64,000 nucleotides of DNA, taken from the NCBI GenBank assembly GCA_024711025.1, contig JANJTP010000002.1, positions 81,121-145,120 on the forward strand, given 5' to 3'. Position 1 is the first letter of the stretch; each line of letters opens with the position of its first letter. Below, piece after piece: positions 1 through 7,903 of the stretch. This stretch comes from Solirubrobacteraceae bacterium (GTDB lineage Bacteria; Actinomycetota; Thermoleophilia; Solirubrobacterales; Solirubrobacteraceae). The notes under the pieces were generated by a model. The model was not told where the DNA came from, ran no database searches, and saw only the letters and a list, made by a program, of their open reading frames with translations. The position numbers and the translations under genes are program-made.

Positions 1-359
1 TGATCGCCGGTGGCCTGGTCGTCGCGAACACGATGGCGATGGCCGTGCTGGAGCGCGAGCGCGAGTTGGCGCTGCTCAGCGCCGTCGGCTGGGGAAGGAT
101 CCGCATTGCGTCGCTCGTCCTCGCGGAGGGCGTCGCGACGAGCGTTCTCGGAGCGGGGATCGGCCTCGTCCTGGGGATCCTCGGCGCCGGCGCGCTGAGC
201 CGCGCGCTCGGCGTCGCGTCCGTCGTCTCGCCGCACGTCACCGTGTGGACGATCGGCCAGGCCCTGCTCATCGGGCTGGCGATCGGCGTGCTCGGCGGGC
301 TCTACCCGGCCTGGCGCGGCACCAGCGTCTCCCCGGCGCGACTGCTGGGCGGGCCGTAG
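1..359 (+). CDS. FtsX/MacB-like ABC transporter permease, C-terminal fragment
   Basis: The frame is open from base 3 and runs to a TAG at 357-359; the N-terminus lies before the window. The visible 118 residues start in a membrane segment, then show the family's short cytoplasmic stretch (ERERELALLSAVGW, matching the usual E-x-ALLRALG-like pattern), two more hydrophobic helices and the terminal PAWRG..SPARLL that ends FtsX-domain permeases. Such proteins couple to a LolD/MacB-type ATPase to move lipoproteins or peptides, or to regulate cell-wall enzymes. The likely partner ATPase lies on the opposite strand just downstream, and the two genes converge and overlap by 58 bp. Confidence 0.85.
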   Translation, partial: IAGGLVVANTMAMAVLERERELALLSAVGWGRIRIASLVLAEGVATSVLGAGIGLVLGILGAGALSRALGVASVVSPHVTVWTIGQALLIGLAIGVLGGLYPAWRGTSVSPARLLGGP

Positions 360-1054
360 GGCGCCAGCCGCCCGTCGCGCAGGTGCAGCACGCGGTCGGC
401 GCGCCGGCCGATCTCGGCGTCGTGGCTGACGACGACGAGCGTCATGCCGCGACGGGCGCGCGACTCCTCGAGGAGCTCGAGCACGCGGCGCGCGCCCTCG
501 CTGTCCAGTGCGCCGGTCGGCTCGTCGGCGAGCAGCAGCCGGGGGGCGTTGGCGAGCGCCCGGGCGACGGCGACGCGCTGGCGCTCGCCGCCCGAGAGGT
601 GCGCGGCGAGCGCGTCGCCGCGGTGGCGAAGGCCGACCTCCTCGAGCAGCGTCTCGGCGGCCGCGCGCCGCTGCGCACGACCGATGCCCGCGCCGACGAG
701 CGGGATCTCGATGTTGACCCGCGCGGGTAGATGGCCGAGCAGGTGATGGTGCTGGAAGACGAAGCCGACGACCTCGCGGTGGAAGCGATCGTCGCGATGC
801 CCGCCGATACGGACGCCGTCGACCTCGACGTGGCCCGACGTCGGTCGGTCGAGGTCGCCGATCAGCGAGAGGAGCGACGTCTTGCCGGAGCCGGAGGGGC
901 CGGTGAGCACGACGAACTCGCCGGGCTCGATCGTCAGCGAGATCTCCTCGACGGCCACGACCGGTCCGGGGTGCACCCGCCGGACCCGTTCGACCGCGAC
1001 GCTCGCGCCGCCGCCTGCCCCGGCTCGCGTCCACTCCGACTCAGCGACGGACAC
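302..1054 (-). CDS. ABC transporter ATP-binding protein, LolD/MacB family
   Basis: This 250-residue ATPase carries Walker A GPSGSGKT (52-59), Q-loop Q101, signature LSGGERQ (153-159), Walker B LLLADE (173-178) followed by PTGALD, and H-loop H211. The PTGALDS wording is typical of the LolD/MacB/FtsE group that works with FtsX-fold permeases, and a permease of that type ends on the other strand here. The start is a GTG at 1054 that overlaps the end of the upstream secreted-protein gene by 14 bp, so translation is probably coupled. Its last 58 bp overlap the permease gene tail to tail, which is unusual because such pairs are normally co-directional. Confidence 0.93.
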   Translation of the reverse strand: MSVAESEWTRAGAGGGASVAVERVRRVHPGPVVAVEEISLTIEPGEFVVLTGPSGSGKTSLLSLIGDLDRPTSGHVEVDGVRIGGHRDDRFHREVVGFVFQHHHLLGHLPARVNIEIPLVGAGIGRAQRRAAAETLLEEVGLRHRGDALAAHLSGGERQRVAVARALANAPRLLLADEPTGALDSEGARRVLELLEESRARRGMTLVVVSHDAEIGRRADRVLHLRDGRLAPYGPPSSRAGETLVPRQAG

Positions 1055-1511
1055 GGACCTGGTAGTCGAGGTTCACGTAGCCCTTGTTCCTGACGCTCAC
1101 CACGACGCGGAAGGTGAGCGCAATGCCGATCGACCGTGCCGGCCAGACGATCCGGTCGCGGTAGCTGCCGCGAAACGGCCACGGGGAATGGCGGTCGGGG
1201 CCGCGCGGGCTGGGGTACTGCGTCGAGACGACCTGGCCCCGATAGAGGAACCGGTAGAAGGCGCTGGCGCGCAGCGCGCGCCCTGAGCGGGTCCGGGCGG
1301 TCACGGTGATCGTCCAGCCGCGGTTGGCCCTCGGGCGATGGGTGGGCGCTCTCAGGGTCGCGACGAAACGCGCTCTGGAGTCGTGGGCGGGCGCGCCCTG
1401 ACCGGCGGCGTGCGCCGGCGGGTGAGCCGCGCGACCAGCGGCGAGGGCGGGCGCCGCCCACGCCGGCAGCAGGGCCGTCGCGCAGATCGCGGTCAGGAGT
1501 CCAAGGCGCAT
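1041..1511 (-). CDS. secreted protein of unknown function
   Basis: The 156-residue product begins MRLGLLTAICATALLPAW and has a clear Sec signal peptide cleaved near AAPALAAG. The mature part has a His/Pro-rich linker, then a basic beta-rich domain (GWTITVTARTRSGRALRA ... YVNLDYQVRVRR) that looks like an Ig-like or PKD-type extracellular fold. I recognise no catalytic motif. The start is fixed by a strong AGGAGG nine bases upstream of ATG 1511; the longer frame upstream lacks coding character. It overlaps the start of the ATPase gene by 14 bp and so heads a two-gene operon, which suggests it is an exported partner of that ABC system. Confidence 0.75.
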   Translation of the reverse strand: MRLGLLTAICATALLPAWAAPALAAGRAAHPPAHAAGQGAPAHDSRARFVATLRAPTHRPRANRGWTITVTARTRSGRALRASAFYRFLYRGQVVSTQYPSPRGPDRHSPWPFRGSYRDRIVWPARSIGIALTFRVVVSVRNKGYVNLDYQVRVRR

Positions 1512-1584
1512 GAGAGCCTCCTCTTCGCTCGCTGCCAACGATAGGACCTGCGGAGAGCCCGTGCCGGGCGTCCCCAGAGGAGCG

Positions 1585-1598
1585 GTTGCGCGCGCAAC
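1585..1598. promoter_or_regulatory. 14-bp perfect palindrome, candidate operator
   Basis: GTTGCGCGCGCAAC is a perfect inverted repeat. It lies between the divergent secreted-protein and ABC-exporter genes, six bases before the -10 hexamer at 1605-1610, so a bound repressor would block the exporter promoter. TetR-type regulators often control DrrAB-like exporters from such sites, but no regulator gene is adjacent. Confidence 0.4.
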
Positions 1599-1604
1599 GG
1601 GCGC

Positions 1605-1610
1605 TAGGCT
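1605..1610 (+). promoter_or_regulatory. -10 element (TAGGCT) of ABC exporter operon
   Basis: The hexamer lies 10 nt before GTG 1621, so the transcript would begin only a few bases before the start codon. There is no Shine-Dalgarno sequence. Confidence 0.5.
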
Positions 1611-1620
1611 CGCTCGTGCC

Positions 1621-2430
1621 GTGTCGCACGCGCCGACGACCACGCCCGCTCTCGAGATCCGCCGCCTGACGAAGCGGTACGACGCCGAGCGGGGGCTGCT
1701 GCGCCGCCTGCGCGGCGCTCGCCGCGGCGGGTCGGGATTCCTCGCCGTCGACCGTCTCGACCTCGAGATCCCCGACGGCTCGTTCTTCGGCCTGCTCGGG
1801 CCGAACGGCGCCGGCAAGACGACCCTGATCAGCGCGGTCTGCAACCTGATCCGCGTGACGGCCGGCGAGATCGAGATCTTCGGCTCGCCGCACGATCGGC
1901 CGCAGGCGCGGCGGATGCTGGGCCTCGCCGAGCAGGACGTGAACCTCGACCGCTTCCTCGACGTCGAGGAGACGCTGCTCTACCACGGCGGCTACTACGG
2001 CATGGAGCGCGCCCGTGCGCGCCGTCGGGCCAAGGAGATGATGGACGTCTTCGACCTGTCGGCGAAGGCCGGCGTCCGCGCGCCGGCGCTGTCCGGCGGC
2101 ATGCGCCGGCGGCTGCTGCTCGCCCGCGCGCTGATGCACGAGCCGCGGCTCGTGATCCTCGACGAGCCGACCGCCGGCGTCGACTTCGAGCTGCGCCTCG
2201 ACCTCTGGAGCTACATACGGCGCCTCCACGAGGGTGGAACGACGATCCTCCTGACGACGCACTACCTGGAGGAGGCCGAGGAGCTCTGCCAGGAGATCGC
2301 GCTGATCCGCGGCGGGCGGCTGCTCGCGCGCGACACGGCCGAGGGCCTGCGCCGCGCGTACCAGGCCGACTCGCTGGCTGACGTGTACGTCAAGGCGATG
2401 GGCGGAGCGACCGCGGGAGCGTCGACGTGA
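1621..2430 (+). CDS. ABC-2 type exporter, ATP-binding subunit (DrrA-like)
   Basis: The product is a 269-residue ATPase with Walker A GPNGAGKT (60-67), signature LSGGM (157-161), Walker B RLVILDEP (176-183) and a switch histidine in TTHYLEEAEELC. The LSGGMRRR and THYLEEAE wording is characteristic of the DrrA/NodI (ABC-2) exporter group. Residues 21-40 form a basic insertion between the first two strands. I chose GTG 1621 because the conserved domain starts right after it and a -10 hexamer lies 10 nt upstream; the longer frame from 1510 adds non-conserved sequence. Its stop overlaps the start of the permease gene (GTGA), so both subunits are co-translated. The substrate is probably a drug or lipid, but the sequence does not say which. 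Confidence 0.92.
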   Translation: MSHAPTTTPALEIRRLTKRYDAERGLLRRLRGARRGGSGFLAVDRLDLEIPDGSFFGLLGPNGAGKTTLISAVCNLIRVTAGEIEIFGSPHDRPQARRMLGLAEQDVNLDRFLDVEETLLYHGGYYGMERARARRRAKEMMDVFDLSAKAGVRAPALSGGMRRRLLLARALMHEPRLVILDEPTAGVDFELRLDLWSYIRRLHEGGTTILLTTHYLEEAEELCQEIALIRGGRLLARDTAEGLRRAYQADSLADVYVKAMGGATAGAST

Positions 2431-3227
2431 GCACCGCCGCGGTCGCGCCCCCGAGCACGCTCGCCGCGCGCCGGCGCGGCCTCATCGCGCTCGCCGCTCG
2501 TGAGACGCACCGCGTGCTGAAGCTGTGGTCGCAGACGATCGCCGCGCCGGTGCTCAGCTCGTTCCTCTTCATCCTCGTCTTCGGGCTCTCGCTCGGCGGG
2601 CGGATCCGCTCGATCGACGGCGTGCCGTACGAGACGTTCATCGTGCCCGGCCTCGTGACGATGGCGATGGTCCAGGCGGCATTCTCGAACAACTCGAGCT
2701 CGGTCTTCCAGGCGCGCTTCGACCGCTACATCAACGACGTCCTCGCCTCGCCGATGAAGCCCTGGGAGGTCAACCTCGGCCTGGCGCTGGGCGGGGTCGT
2801 GCGCGCGCTGCTGATCGGCGCGGCACTGCTCGCGGCGACCGCGCTCGTCGTCGACGTCCACGTGCGAGAGCCGCTCGCGCTGGCCGTCGCGGTGGCACTC
2901 GCGCTGGCGCTCTTCGGCGCGCTCGGCGTCGTCGTCGGCGTGTACGCCCAGAGCTGGGATCACCCGGCTTTCGTCCAGAACATCCTGATCCTGCCGCTGA
3001 CCTTCCTGGGCGGCGTCTTCTACTCCGTCCAGACCCTGCCCTCGCCGTGGCAGGAGGTCAGCCACGCCAACCCGATGTTCTTCCTCGTCAGCGCCATCCG
3101 CTACGGGTTCCTCGGATCGTCCGACGTGAGCGTCGCCCTTGCGCTGGGCGTGACCGCGGCGCTCACGGCGCTGGTCGTGGGATGGAGCGCATGGCTGTTC
3201 CGAACCGGGCACCGGCTGAAGCCGTGA
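2427..3227 (+). CDS. ABC-2 type exporter, permease subunit
   Basis: This 266-residue integral membrane protein has six hydrophobic helices and the ABC-2 family pattern: a cytoplasmic amphipathic N-terminus, then FILVFGLSLGGRI, FIVPGLVTMAMVQAAF, and a conserved FLGGVFYSVQTLP before the last helices. It forms the translocation pore for the ATPase encoded just upstream, whose stop overlaps this GTG start (GTGA). The next gene, an amino-acid exporter-like protein, also starts with a GTGA overlap on this gene's stop, so three genes form one translationally coupled operon. Confidence 0.9.
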   Translation: MSTAAVAPPSTLAARRRGLIALAARETHRVLKLWSQTIAAPVLSSFLFILVFGLSLGGRIRSIDGVPYETFIVPGLVTMAMVQAAFSNNSSSVFQARFDRYINDVLASPMKPWEVNLGLALGGVVRALLIGAALLAATALVVDVHVREPLALAVAVALALALFGALGVVVGVYAQSWDHPAFVQNILILPLTFLGGVFYSVQTLPSPWQEVSHANPMFFLVSAIRYGFLGSSDVSVALALGVTAALTALVVGWSAWLFRTGHRLKP

Positions 3228-4132
3228 ACGACGGATCTGTCGCCCAGGCGCGCGGGATCGGCGCGCTCCAGCAGATCCCGGCGCCCGCCCTCGTAGTCGC
3301 CGGAACCCTCTCCATCCAGTTCGGCGCGGCGCTCGCGGCGACGATCTTCGACGAGGCCGGGGCGGCCGGGACGACGCTCCTGCGGCTGCTCCTCGGCTCC
3401 CTGATCGTGATGATCTTCTGGAAGCCGCGGATCCGCTCGCGGCCCGCCGCGCATCTGCGCCTGACGGTGCTCTTCGGCGTGACCCTCGCGGCGATGAACC
3501 TCTGCGTGTACGAGGCGATCGACCGGATCCCGCTCGGGATCGTCGTCACGGTCGAGTTCATCGGGCCGATCTCCGTCGCCGCCGCGCTCTCGCGCCGCCG
3601 CGCCGACTTCGTCTGGATCGTGCTCGCGGTCGCCGGGATCCTGCTGCTGACCAGGCCCTGGGGCCAGGACACCGGGCTCGACACGATCGGGCTCGTCCTC
3701 GCCGTCGTGGCCGCCGCGGCCTGGGCCGGCTACATCCTCCTCGCCCAGCGCGTCGGGCGGTTCTTCGACGGCGGCGAAGGCCTGATCCTCGCGATGATCG
3801 TCGCGTCGGCCGTCACGTTCATCCCCGGCGTCATCGACGGCGGCAGCGCTCTCGTGCGGCCGGAGGTGCTCGCGGTCGGCGTCGGCATCGCGCTGCTCAG
3901 CAGCGCGATCCCCTTCTCGCTCGAGACCGAGGCCCTGCGACGGATGTCCGCGCGCGTCTTCGGGGTCCTGATGTCGGTCGAGCCGGCGTTCGCCGCGCTG
4001 GCCGGGTTCCTCGTCCTCTCGCAGAAGCTCGACGCCGGCGACATCGGCGCGATCGCGCTCGTCGTCATCGCCAGCGTGGGGGTCACACGCAGCGCTCCCG
4101 CGCCCAGGTCCGAGGCGGCGATCGAGGCCTGA
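3224..4132 (+). CDS. EamA/RhtA-family exporter
   Basis: The 302-residue protein has about ten membrane segments arranged as two EamA repeats. The glycine-rich FGVTLAAMNLCVYEAIDRIPLG and VEFIGPI are the signature of the RhtA (threonine/homoserine efflux) branch, followed by the second-repeat SSAIPFSLETEALRRM and VEPAFAALAGF. It probably exports small amino acids or related metabolites; the exact substrate cannot be read. Two in-frame ATGs lie upstream (3182, 3191), but I prefer GTG 3224 because it overlaps the previous stop as GTGA, exactly like the junction before it. The gene would then be part of the ABC exporter operon. Confidence 0.85.
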   Translation: MNDGSVAQARGIGALQQIPAPALVVAGTLSIQFGAALAATIFDEAGAAGTTLLRLLLGSLIVMIFWKPRIRSRPAAHLRLTVLFGVTLAAMNLCVYEAIDRIPLGIVVTVEFIGPISVAAALSRRRADFVWIVLAVAGILLLTRPWGQDTGLDTIGLVLAVVAAAAWAGYILLAQRVGRFFDGGEGLILAMIVASAVTFIPGVIDGGSALVRPEVLAVGVGIALLSSAIPFSLETEALRRMSARVFGVLMSVEPAFAALAGFLVLSQKLDAGDIGAIALVVIASVGVTRSAPAPRSEAAIEA

Positions 4133-4180
4133 GAGCCGCTGACCGCGCCCGCGCGAGGCCTCGTGCGGGCACGGGCGCGA

Positions 4181-4186
4181 TACTGA
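4181..4186 (+). promoter_or_regulatory. -10 element (TACTGA) of pgsA
   Basis: The hexamer ends seven bases before GTG 4194, so the start codon should coincide with the transcription start (leaderless mRNA). Confidence 0.45.
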
Positions 4187-4193
4187 CCTGCTC

Positions 4194-4772
4194 GTGTTCA
4201 CGCTGAACGTCCCCAATCTGCTGACCGTCCTGCGGATCCTGCTCGTCCCGGTGCTCGTGGTCGCGCTGCTCGCCGGGGCCGAGGGCGAGGCCGGCAACGT
4301 GCTTGCGGCGTCGGTCTTCGCGATCGCCTCGACGACCGACGCGATCGACGGCTGGCTGGCGCGCTCGCGCGAGCAGATCACGACGTTCGGCAAGCTGATG
4401 GACCCCGTGGCGGACAAGCTGCTGATCATCGCCGCGCTGCTGTCGCTCGTCTCGCTCGGGCGGCTCCCCGCATGGGTCGCGATGGTCATCGTCGCGCGCG
4501 AGTTCGCCGTCACCGTCGCCCGGATGCACGCCCGCTCGGAGGGCGTCGTGATCGCCGCGAGCTGGTGGGGGAAGGTCAAGACGGCCGTCCAGGTGCTGAC
4601 GATCTTCCTGCTGATCCTCATCAGCCCGGCCCCCGGCTGGGTCGACGCTCTCGTCTACGCGATGGTGCTGATCACCCTCGCCAGCGGCATCGACTACTTC
4701 TTCGGGATGCGCCGGCTGCTCCGCGAGGCCGAGGTCCGCCGGCTCGCCGCACGCGGGGAGCAGGCCGGATGA
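4194..4772 (+). CDS. pgsA: CDP-diacylglycerol--glycerol-3-phosphate 3-phosphatidyltransferase
   Basis: The enzyme transfers the phosphatidyl group from CDP-diacylglycerol to glycerol-3-phosphate, the committed step to phosphatidylglycerol and cardiolipin in the membrane. The CDP-alcohol phosphotransferase motif is complete near residues 49-74: TTDAIDGWLAR, eight residues, then G-KLM-D-PVA-D. The N-terminal NVPNLLTVLRILLVP and the 192-residue length are typical of PgsA. GTG 4194 is preceded at the right distance by a -10 hexamer and no ribosome binding site. The stop overlaps the next ATG (ATGA), so the small membrane protein downstream is co-expressed. Confidence 0.93.
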   Translation: MFTLNVPNLLTVLRILLVPVLVVALLAGAEGEAGNVLAASVFAIASTTDAIDGWLARSREQITTFGKLMDPVADKLLIIAALLSLVSLGRLPAWVAMVIVAREFAVTVARMHARSEGVVIAASWWGKVKTAVQVLTIFLLILISPAPGWVDALVYAMVLITLASGIDYFFGMRRLLREAEVRRLAARGEQAG

Positions 4773-5182
4773 AGTGGCTCACCGCGCTCGTCGTCGTCCT
4801 CGGCGTCGCCTCGCTGGGAACCGCGATCTACGTCGTGCTCGCCAACCGCGACCCCGCGCCCGCCGACATGCGCGCCTGCCTGCGCGAGCAGCGCATCGAC
4901 CTGGCCCGCTCCAGCGAGAGCCTCACCGCCGTGCGCGCCGACGCGAGCGTCGGCGCCCTGCGCGTCGTGCGGCGCTGGGACTGGGGCCGCACCAGCGGCG
5001 TGCTCCTGGCCGGCCCGCGACGCGACGCGACGCTGCTCGCCCTGTGGAACGAGAACACCCCGTCGCTGGCCGGCGCCGACGCCGGCCGGCGGATCTACGA
5101 GACCCCCGGGCGATTCCCCGTCGTCGCCGTCCAGGCCGGAGGCGGGGCGCGGCTGCTGGGCTGCGCTGAGCAGATCGGCTGA
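4769..5182 (+). CDS. membrane-anchored hypothetical protein
   Basis: The 137-residue product has one N-terminal hydrophobic helix (WLTALVVVLGVASLGTAIYVVL) and a soluble extracytoplasmic domain of about 110 residues with two cysteines (in MRACL and LLGCAE) that could form a disulfide. No known motif is visible. It begins in the ATGA overlap with the pgsA stop, so it is expressed with phospholipid synthesis. It could be an uncleaved-signal envelope protein; its function is unknown. Confidence 0.65.
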   Translation: MKWLTALVVVLGVASLGTAIYVVLANRDPAPADMRACLREQRIDLARSSESLTAVRADASVGALRVVRRWDWGRTSGVLLAGPRRDATLLALWNENTPSLAGADAGRRIYETPGRFPVVAVQAGGGARLLGCAEQIG

Positions 5183-5205
5183 CCCCGGAGCCGCGCGGCG
5201 GCCGC

Positions 5206-5349
5206 GGGCCGTCGCCGGGCACGGTCATCGGCCGGGTTCGTGCGGAGCACTGTCCCCGGCCTGCTTCCCGCGCCGGGCTCGGCCCGGGGCCGCCGGGAGC
5301 GTTGGCGGGTCGTCGCCGGGCGCGGTCATCGGCCGGGTCCGTGCGGAGC
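5206..5349. repeat. direct repeat pair, about 43 bp each
   Basis: Bases 5206-5248 and 5307-5349 match at about 40 of 43 positions and share the core GGTCATCGGCCGGGT. They lie 101 bp apart in the otherwise empty stretch between the end of the pgsA operon and the end of folE2, and the intervening DNA is GC-rich spacer with CCGGGCTCGGCCCGG dyad symmetry. Confidence 0.6.
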
Positions 5350-5372
5350 GCGGCGCCTGGGCCCGACGCCCG

Positions 5373-6368
5373 TCAGCCGGTGGCCGCGTTGAGCCACTCG
5401 CGGCGCGATACGTGGCGCCCGGCGGGACCGCCGACGACCTCGGCGCGCAGGTCGCCGAGCAGCCCGAAGCGTTCGGCGACGACGTTGTGCTGGTGGATCG
5501 TCTCGAGGTTCTCCTGGCGGGCGAGCACGAACGTCCCGCCGCTCAGCCCGCCGTAGCCGTCGACGACGCCCTGCACCATCTCGCGCACGCAGTCCTCGAC
5601 GAACCGCGGGCGGCGGTGAGCCTTCTCGACGACGGCGCCCTCGTCGCTGCGCTTCATCAGCTCGTAGATCTCGCTGGACATCGAGCCTTCGACGATGTCG
5701 AGCAGGTCGCGCGCCTCGATCTCGGCGGCCTCGCGCTCGACGCAGCCGACGTACAGCGTGCCGAGACCGCGCTGGTTGTGCGTGGCCACGGGCACCGCCT
5801 CGAGGATCTGCTCGATCTGCTCGGCCGTGAACCCCTGGACGGCGAGCCGCTCGCGGGCGCCGGCGGCGACCAGCTCCTGCGCGCACGGGCAGGCGGTCAT
5901 GCCCTGCGCGGCGACGCCGATGAGCCGGCGCGTGCCGCGCTCGGTCGCGACCGCGACGCCGTGCATCGTATACATCTCCTGGGTGTCGATCCCGGACACC
6001 GGCGCCGGCTTGTGCTCGGGGTAGCGGGCCTCGACGGTCACCTCGGCGCGCAGGGCGTCCTGGCGCTCGCGCACGTCCTCCGCGATCCGCTGGGCGAGAT
6101 CCTCGACCTTGAACGCCGTGCCGCCGACGACCGCCTCGCGGATCGCCTCGTTCACGACCTCCTCGAAGCGCGACATGTGTGCGCCCTTCTGGTCCTGTCC
6201 GAGGTCGACGAAGCACTCCAGGCGCGCGTGGTAGAGCTGCTCGCCTCCCGGCACGCCGATTCGGATCGCCTTCTCGACGTTCGTGACGCCTACGCGCGAG
6301 AGTCCGAGGCTGATTGCGGGCGCCCGGTTCTGTACGTCGGGCGATGACTGGAGCAAGGAAGGTTCCAT
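5373..6368 (-). CDS. folE2: GTP cyclohydrolase, FolE2/MptA family
   Basis: The 331-residue protein belongs to COG1469, the alternative GTP cyclohydrolase I fold that makes dihydroneopterin triphosphate (FolE2) or, in archaea, its cyclic phosphate (MptA) for folate or pterin synthesis. Diagnostic features are the N-terminal PDVQNRAP, the metal-site cysteine in [10 protein letters not shown], the VATHNQRG box, and the C-terminal [12 protein letters not shown] with [16 protein letters not shown]. No classical folE is visible in the window. The start is ATG 6368; a possible -10 (TAACCT) lies about 50 bp upstream. The gene is divergent from the sigma factor gene. FolE2 forms can use Mn or Fe, so they often replace zinc-dependent FolE under zinc limitation. 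Confidence 0.9.
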   Translation of the reverse strand: MEPSLLQSSPDVQNRAPAISLGLSRVGVTNVEKAIRIGVPGGEQLYHARLECFVDLGQDQKGAHMSRFEEVVNEAIREAVVGGTAFKVEDLAQRIAEDVRERQDALRAEVTVEARYPEHKPAPVSGIDTQEMYTMHGVAVATERGTRRLIGVAAQGMTACPCAQELVAAGARERLAVQGFTAEQIEQILEAVPVATHNQRGLGTLYVGCVEREAAEIEARDLLDIVEGSMSSEIYELMKRSDEGAVVEKAHRRPRFVEDCVREMVQGVVDGYGGLSGGTFVLARQENLETIHQHNVVAERFGLLGDLRAEVVGGPAGRHVSRREWLNAATG

Positions 6369-6445
6369 GACGGGTGCTCAGCGGTCGCGGGGATTGACGA
6401 CGAGGAAGACGACGAGGTTATCCGAGCGGCCACCCGGCCTTGTGC

Positions 6446-6451
6446 TATCAA
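6446..6451 (+). promoter_or_regulatory. extended -10 element (TATCAA) of the sigma factor gene
   Basis: TGTGC precedes TATCAA, giving an extended -10. The predicted transcript has a leader of about 40 nt ending in an AGGGGGG ribosome binding site before ATG 6499, so this gene is not leaderless. Confidence 0.5.
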
Positions 6452-6498
6452 TCACGCACTCGGCTGGAAGCCCCTCCATTCACGGACAGGGGGATCAC

Positions 6499-7770
6499 AT
6501 GGCTCAGCCCCACGCGGTGGACGCCGCAGCGGCAGGATCGACAATCGCAGAGCTTCGGAGGGGGGCCGCCGGCAGGGGGGCCCCGGGGTCGGGCGACAAC
6601 GGAGGCGGGGCATTGAGCACGACGAAGACCGACGCGTTGCTGGTGGGAGACGAGGCGCAGGTCTGGGAGGTGGAGGAGCTGCGCCAGCTCGTTCAGGAGG
6701 GGCAGGAGCGCGGCTACCTCACGATCGAGCAGGTAACGGCGTGCCTCGAGGAGGTCGAGATCACGAGGGACCAGGTGCGCGAGCTGCACGCGCACCTCGA
6801 GGAGCTCGGCGTCGAGCTCATCAGCGAGGCGGGTGCCGGGCTCGGCTCGCCCGAGCCGCCGATCACGGAGGGGCCCCCGGAGGGGGAGGCGATCGGCGCC
6901 GGGAAGAGCGGCCAGCGCAAGAAGCCGGAGGTCGACCTGACGGTCGAGCCGAGCCTCGACTCGCTGAGGCTCTACCTGCGCTCGATCGGCAAGGTGTCGC
7001 TGCTGACTGCGGGGCAGGAGGTCGAGCTGGCCAAGCGGATCGAGCGCGGCGACATGGAGGCCAAGCGCCAGATGGTCGAGGCGAACCTGCGCCTCGTCGT
7101 CTCGATCGCCAAGGGCTACCTCGGCCGCGGCCTGACGTTCCTCGACCTGATCCAGGAGGGCTCGCTTGGCCTGATCCGCGCGGTCGAGAAGTTCGACTAT
7201 CGCCGCGGCTACAAGTTCTCGACGTATGCGACCTGGTGGATCCGCCAGGCCGTGACTCGCGCCATCGCCGACAAGGGCCGCACGATCCGCATCCCCGTGC
7301 ACATGGTCGAGAAGCTCAACAAGGTCGTGCACGTCGAGCGCCAGCTCGTCCAGCAGCTTGGCCGCGAGCCCAGTCCGGAGGAGATCGCGGCGCAGCTCGA
7401 GTGCAGCTCGCGCGAGGTCCGCGACATCCTGCGCATGAGCCAGCAGCCGATCTCGCTCGAGAAGCCGATCGGCGAGGAGGAGAGCGAGCTAGGCGACTTC
7501 GTCGAGGACCAGACCGCCGAGTCCCCGTTCGAGATCGCCTCCGAGAGCCTGCGCAAGGACAACGTCCACCGGGCCCTGGCGGCGCTGCCGGCACGCGAGC
7601 GCGAGGTCATCGAGATGCGCTTCGGGCTGACGGGGCAGCGCCCGCGCACGCTCGAGGAGGTCGGGCGGGCGTTCAACGTGACGCGCGAGCGGATCCGCCA
7701 GATCGAGAACCACACGCTGAAGAAGCTCGAGTCGCTGCCCGAGGCGCAGCGGCTGCGCGACGCCTGTTGA
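6499..7770 (+). CDS. RNA polymerase primary-type sigma factor (RpoD/SigA family)
   Basis: The 423-residue protein has a Gly-rich N-terminus, a region 1.1-like acidic helical segment (about 50-115), region 1.2 ([16 protein letters not shown]), region 2 with [37 protein letters not shown] and the promoter-melting [15 protein letters not shown], region 3 ([16 protein letters not shown]) and region 4.2 ([20 protein letters not shown]). This full set is that of a primary or primary-like sigma. ATG 6499 follows a good AGGGGGG site; the longer frame from 6283 runs into the promoter. It probably recognises the TANNNT hexamers seen across the window. Whether it is the sole SigA or a paralogue cannot be told here. 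Confidence 0.93.
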   Translation: MAQPHAVDAAAAGSTIAELRRGAAGRGAPGSGDNGGGALSTTKTDALLVGDEAQVWEVEELRQLVQEGQERGYLTIEQVTACLEEVEITRDQVRELHAHLEELGVELISEAGAGLGSPEPPITEGPPEGEAIGAGKSGQRKKPEVDLTVEPSLDSLRLYLRSIGKVSLLTAGQEVELAKRIERGDMEAKRQMVEANLRLVVSIAKGYLGRGLTFLDLIQEGSLGLIRAVEKFDYRRGYKFSTYATWWIRQAVTRAIADKGRTIRIPVHMVEKLNKVVHVERQLVQQLGREPSPEEIAAQLECSSREVRDILRMSQQPISLEKPIGEEESELGDFVEDQTAESPFEIASESLRKDNVHRALAALPAREREVIEMRFGLTGQRPRTLEEVGRAFNVTRERIRQIENHTLKKLESLPEAQRLRDAC

Positions 7771-7880
7771 CGGCGCGCAACGACGTCTCAGGGAGACGCA
7801 GGAGAGGGGTGGTCGCGGGGTCGGCCTGGGGGCCGGCCCCGCTCCGCGCTCCGGGAGCCGTGTCGAGCCGCGCGGCTCGC

Positions 7881-7886
7881 TACTCT
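7881..7886 (+). promoter_or_regulatory. -10 element (TACTCT) of the diguanylate cyclase gene
   Basis: The hexamer lies 17 nt before GTG 7904, giving a leader of about ten bases without a ribosome binding site. Confidence 0.4.
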
Positions 7887-7903
7887 CGCCGGTTCCCGTC
7901 GGC

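Noticed and set aside
5373..6368. Archaeal-type MptA (cyclic phosphate-forming) assignment.
   Set aside because: FolE2 and MptA share all visible motifs; a bacterial genome makes FolE2 more likely, but sequence alone does not settle the product.
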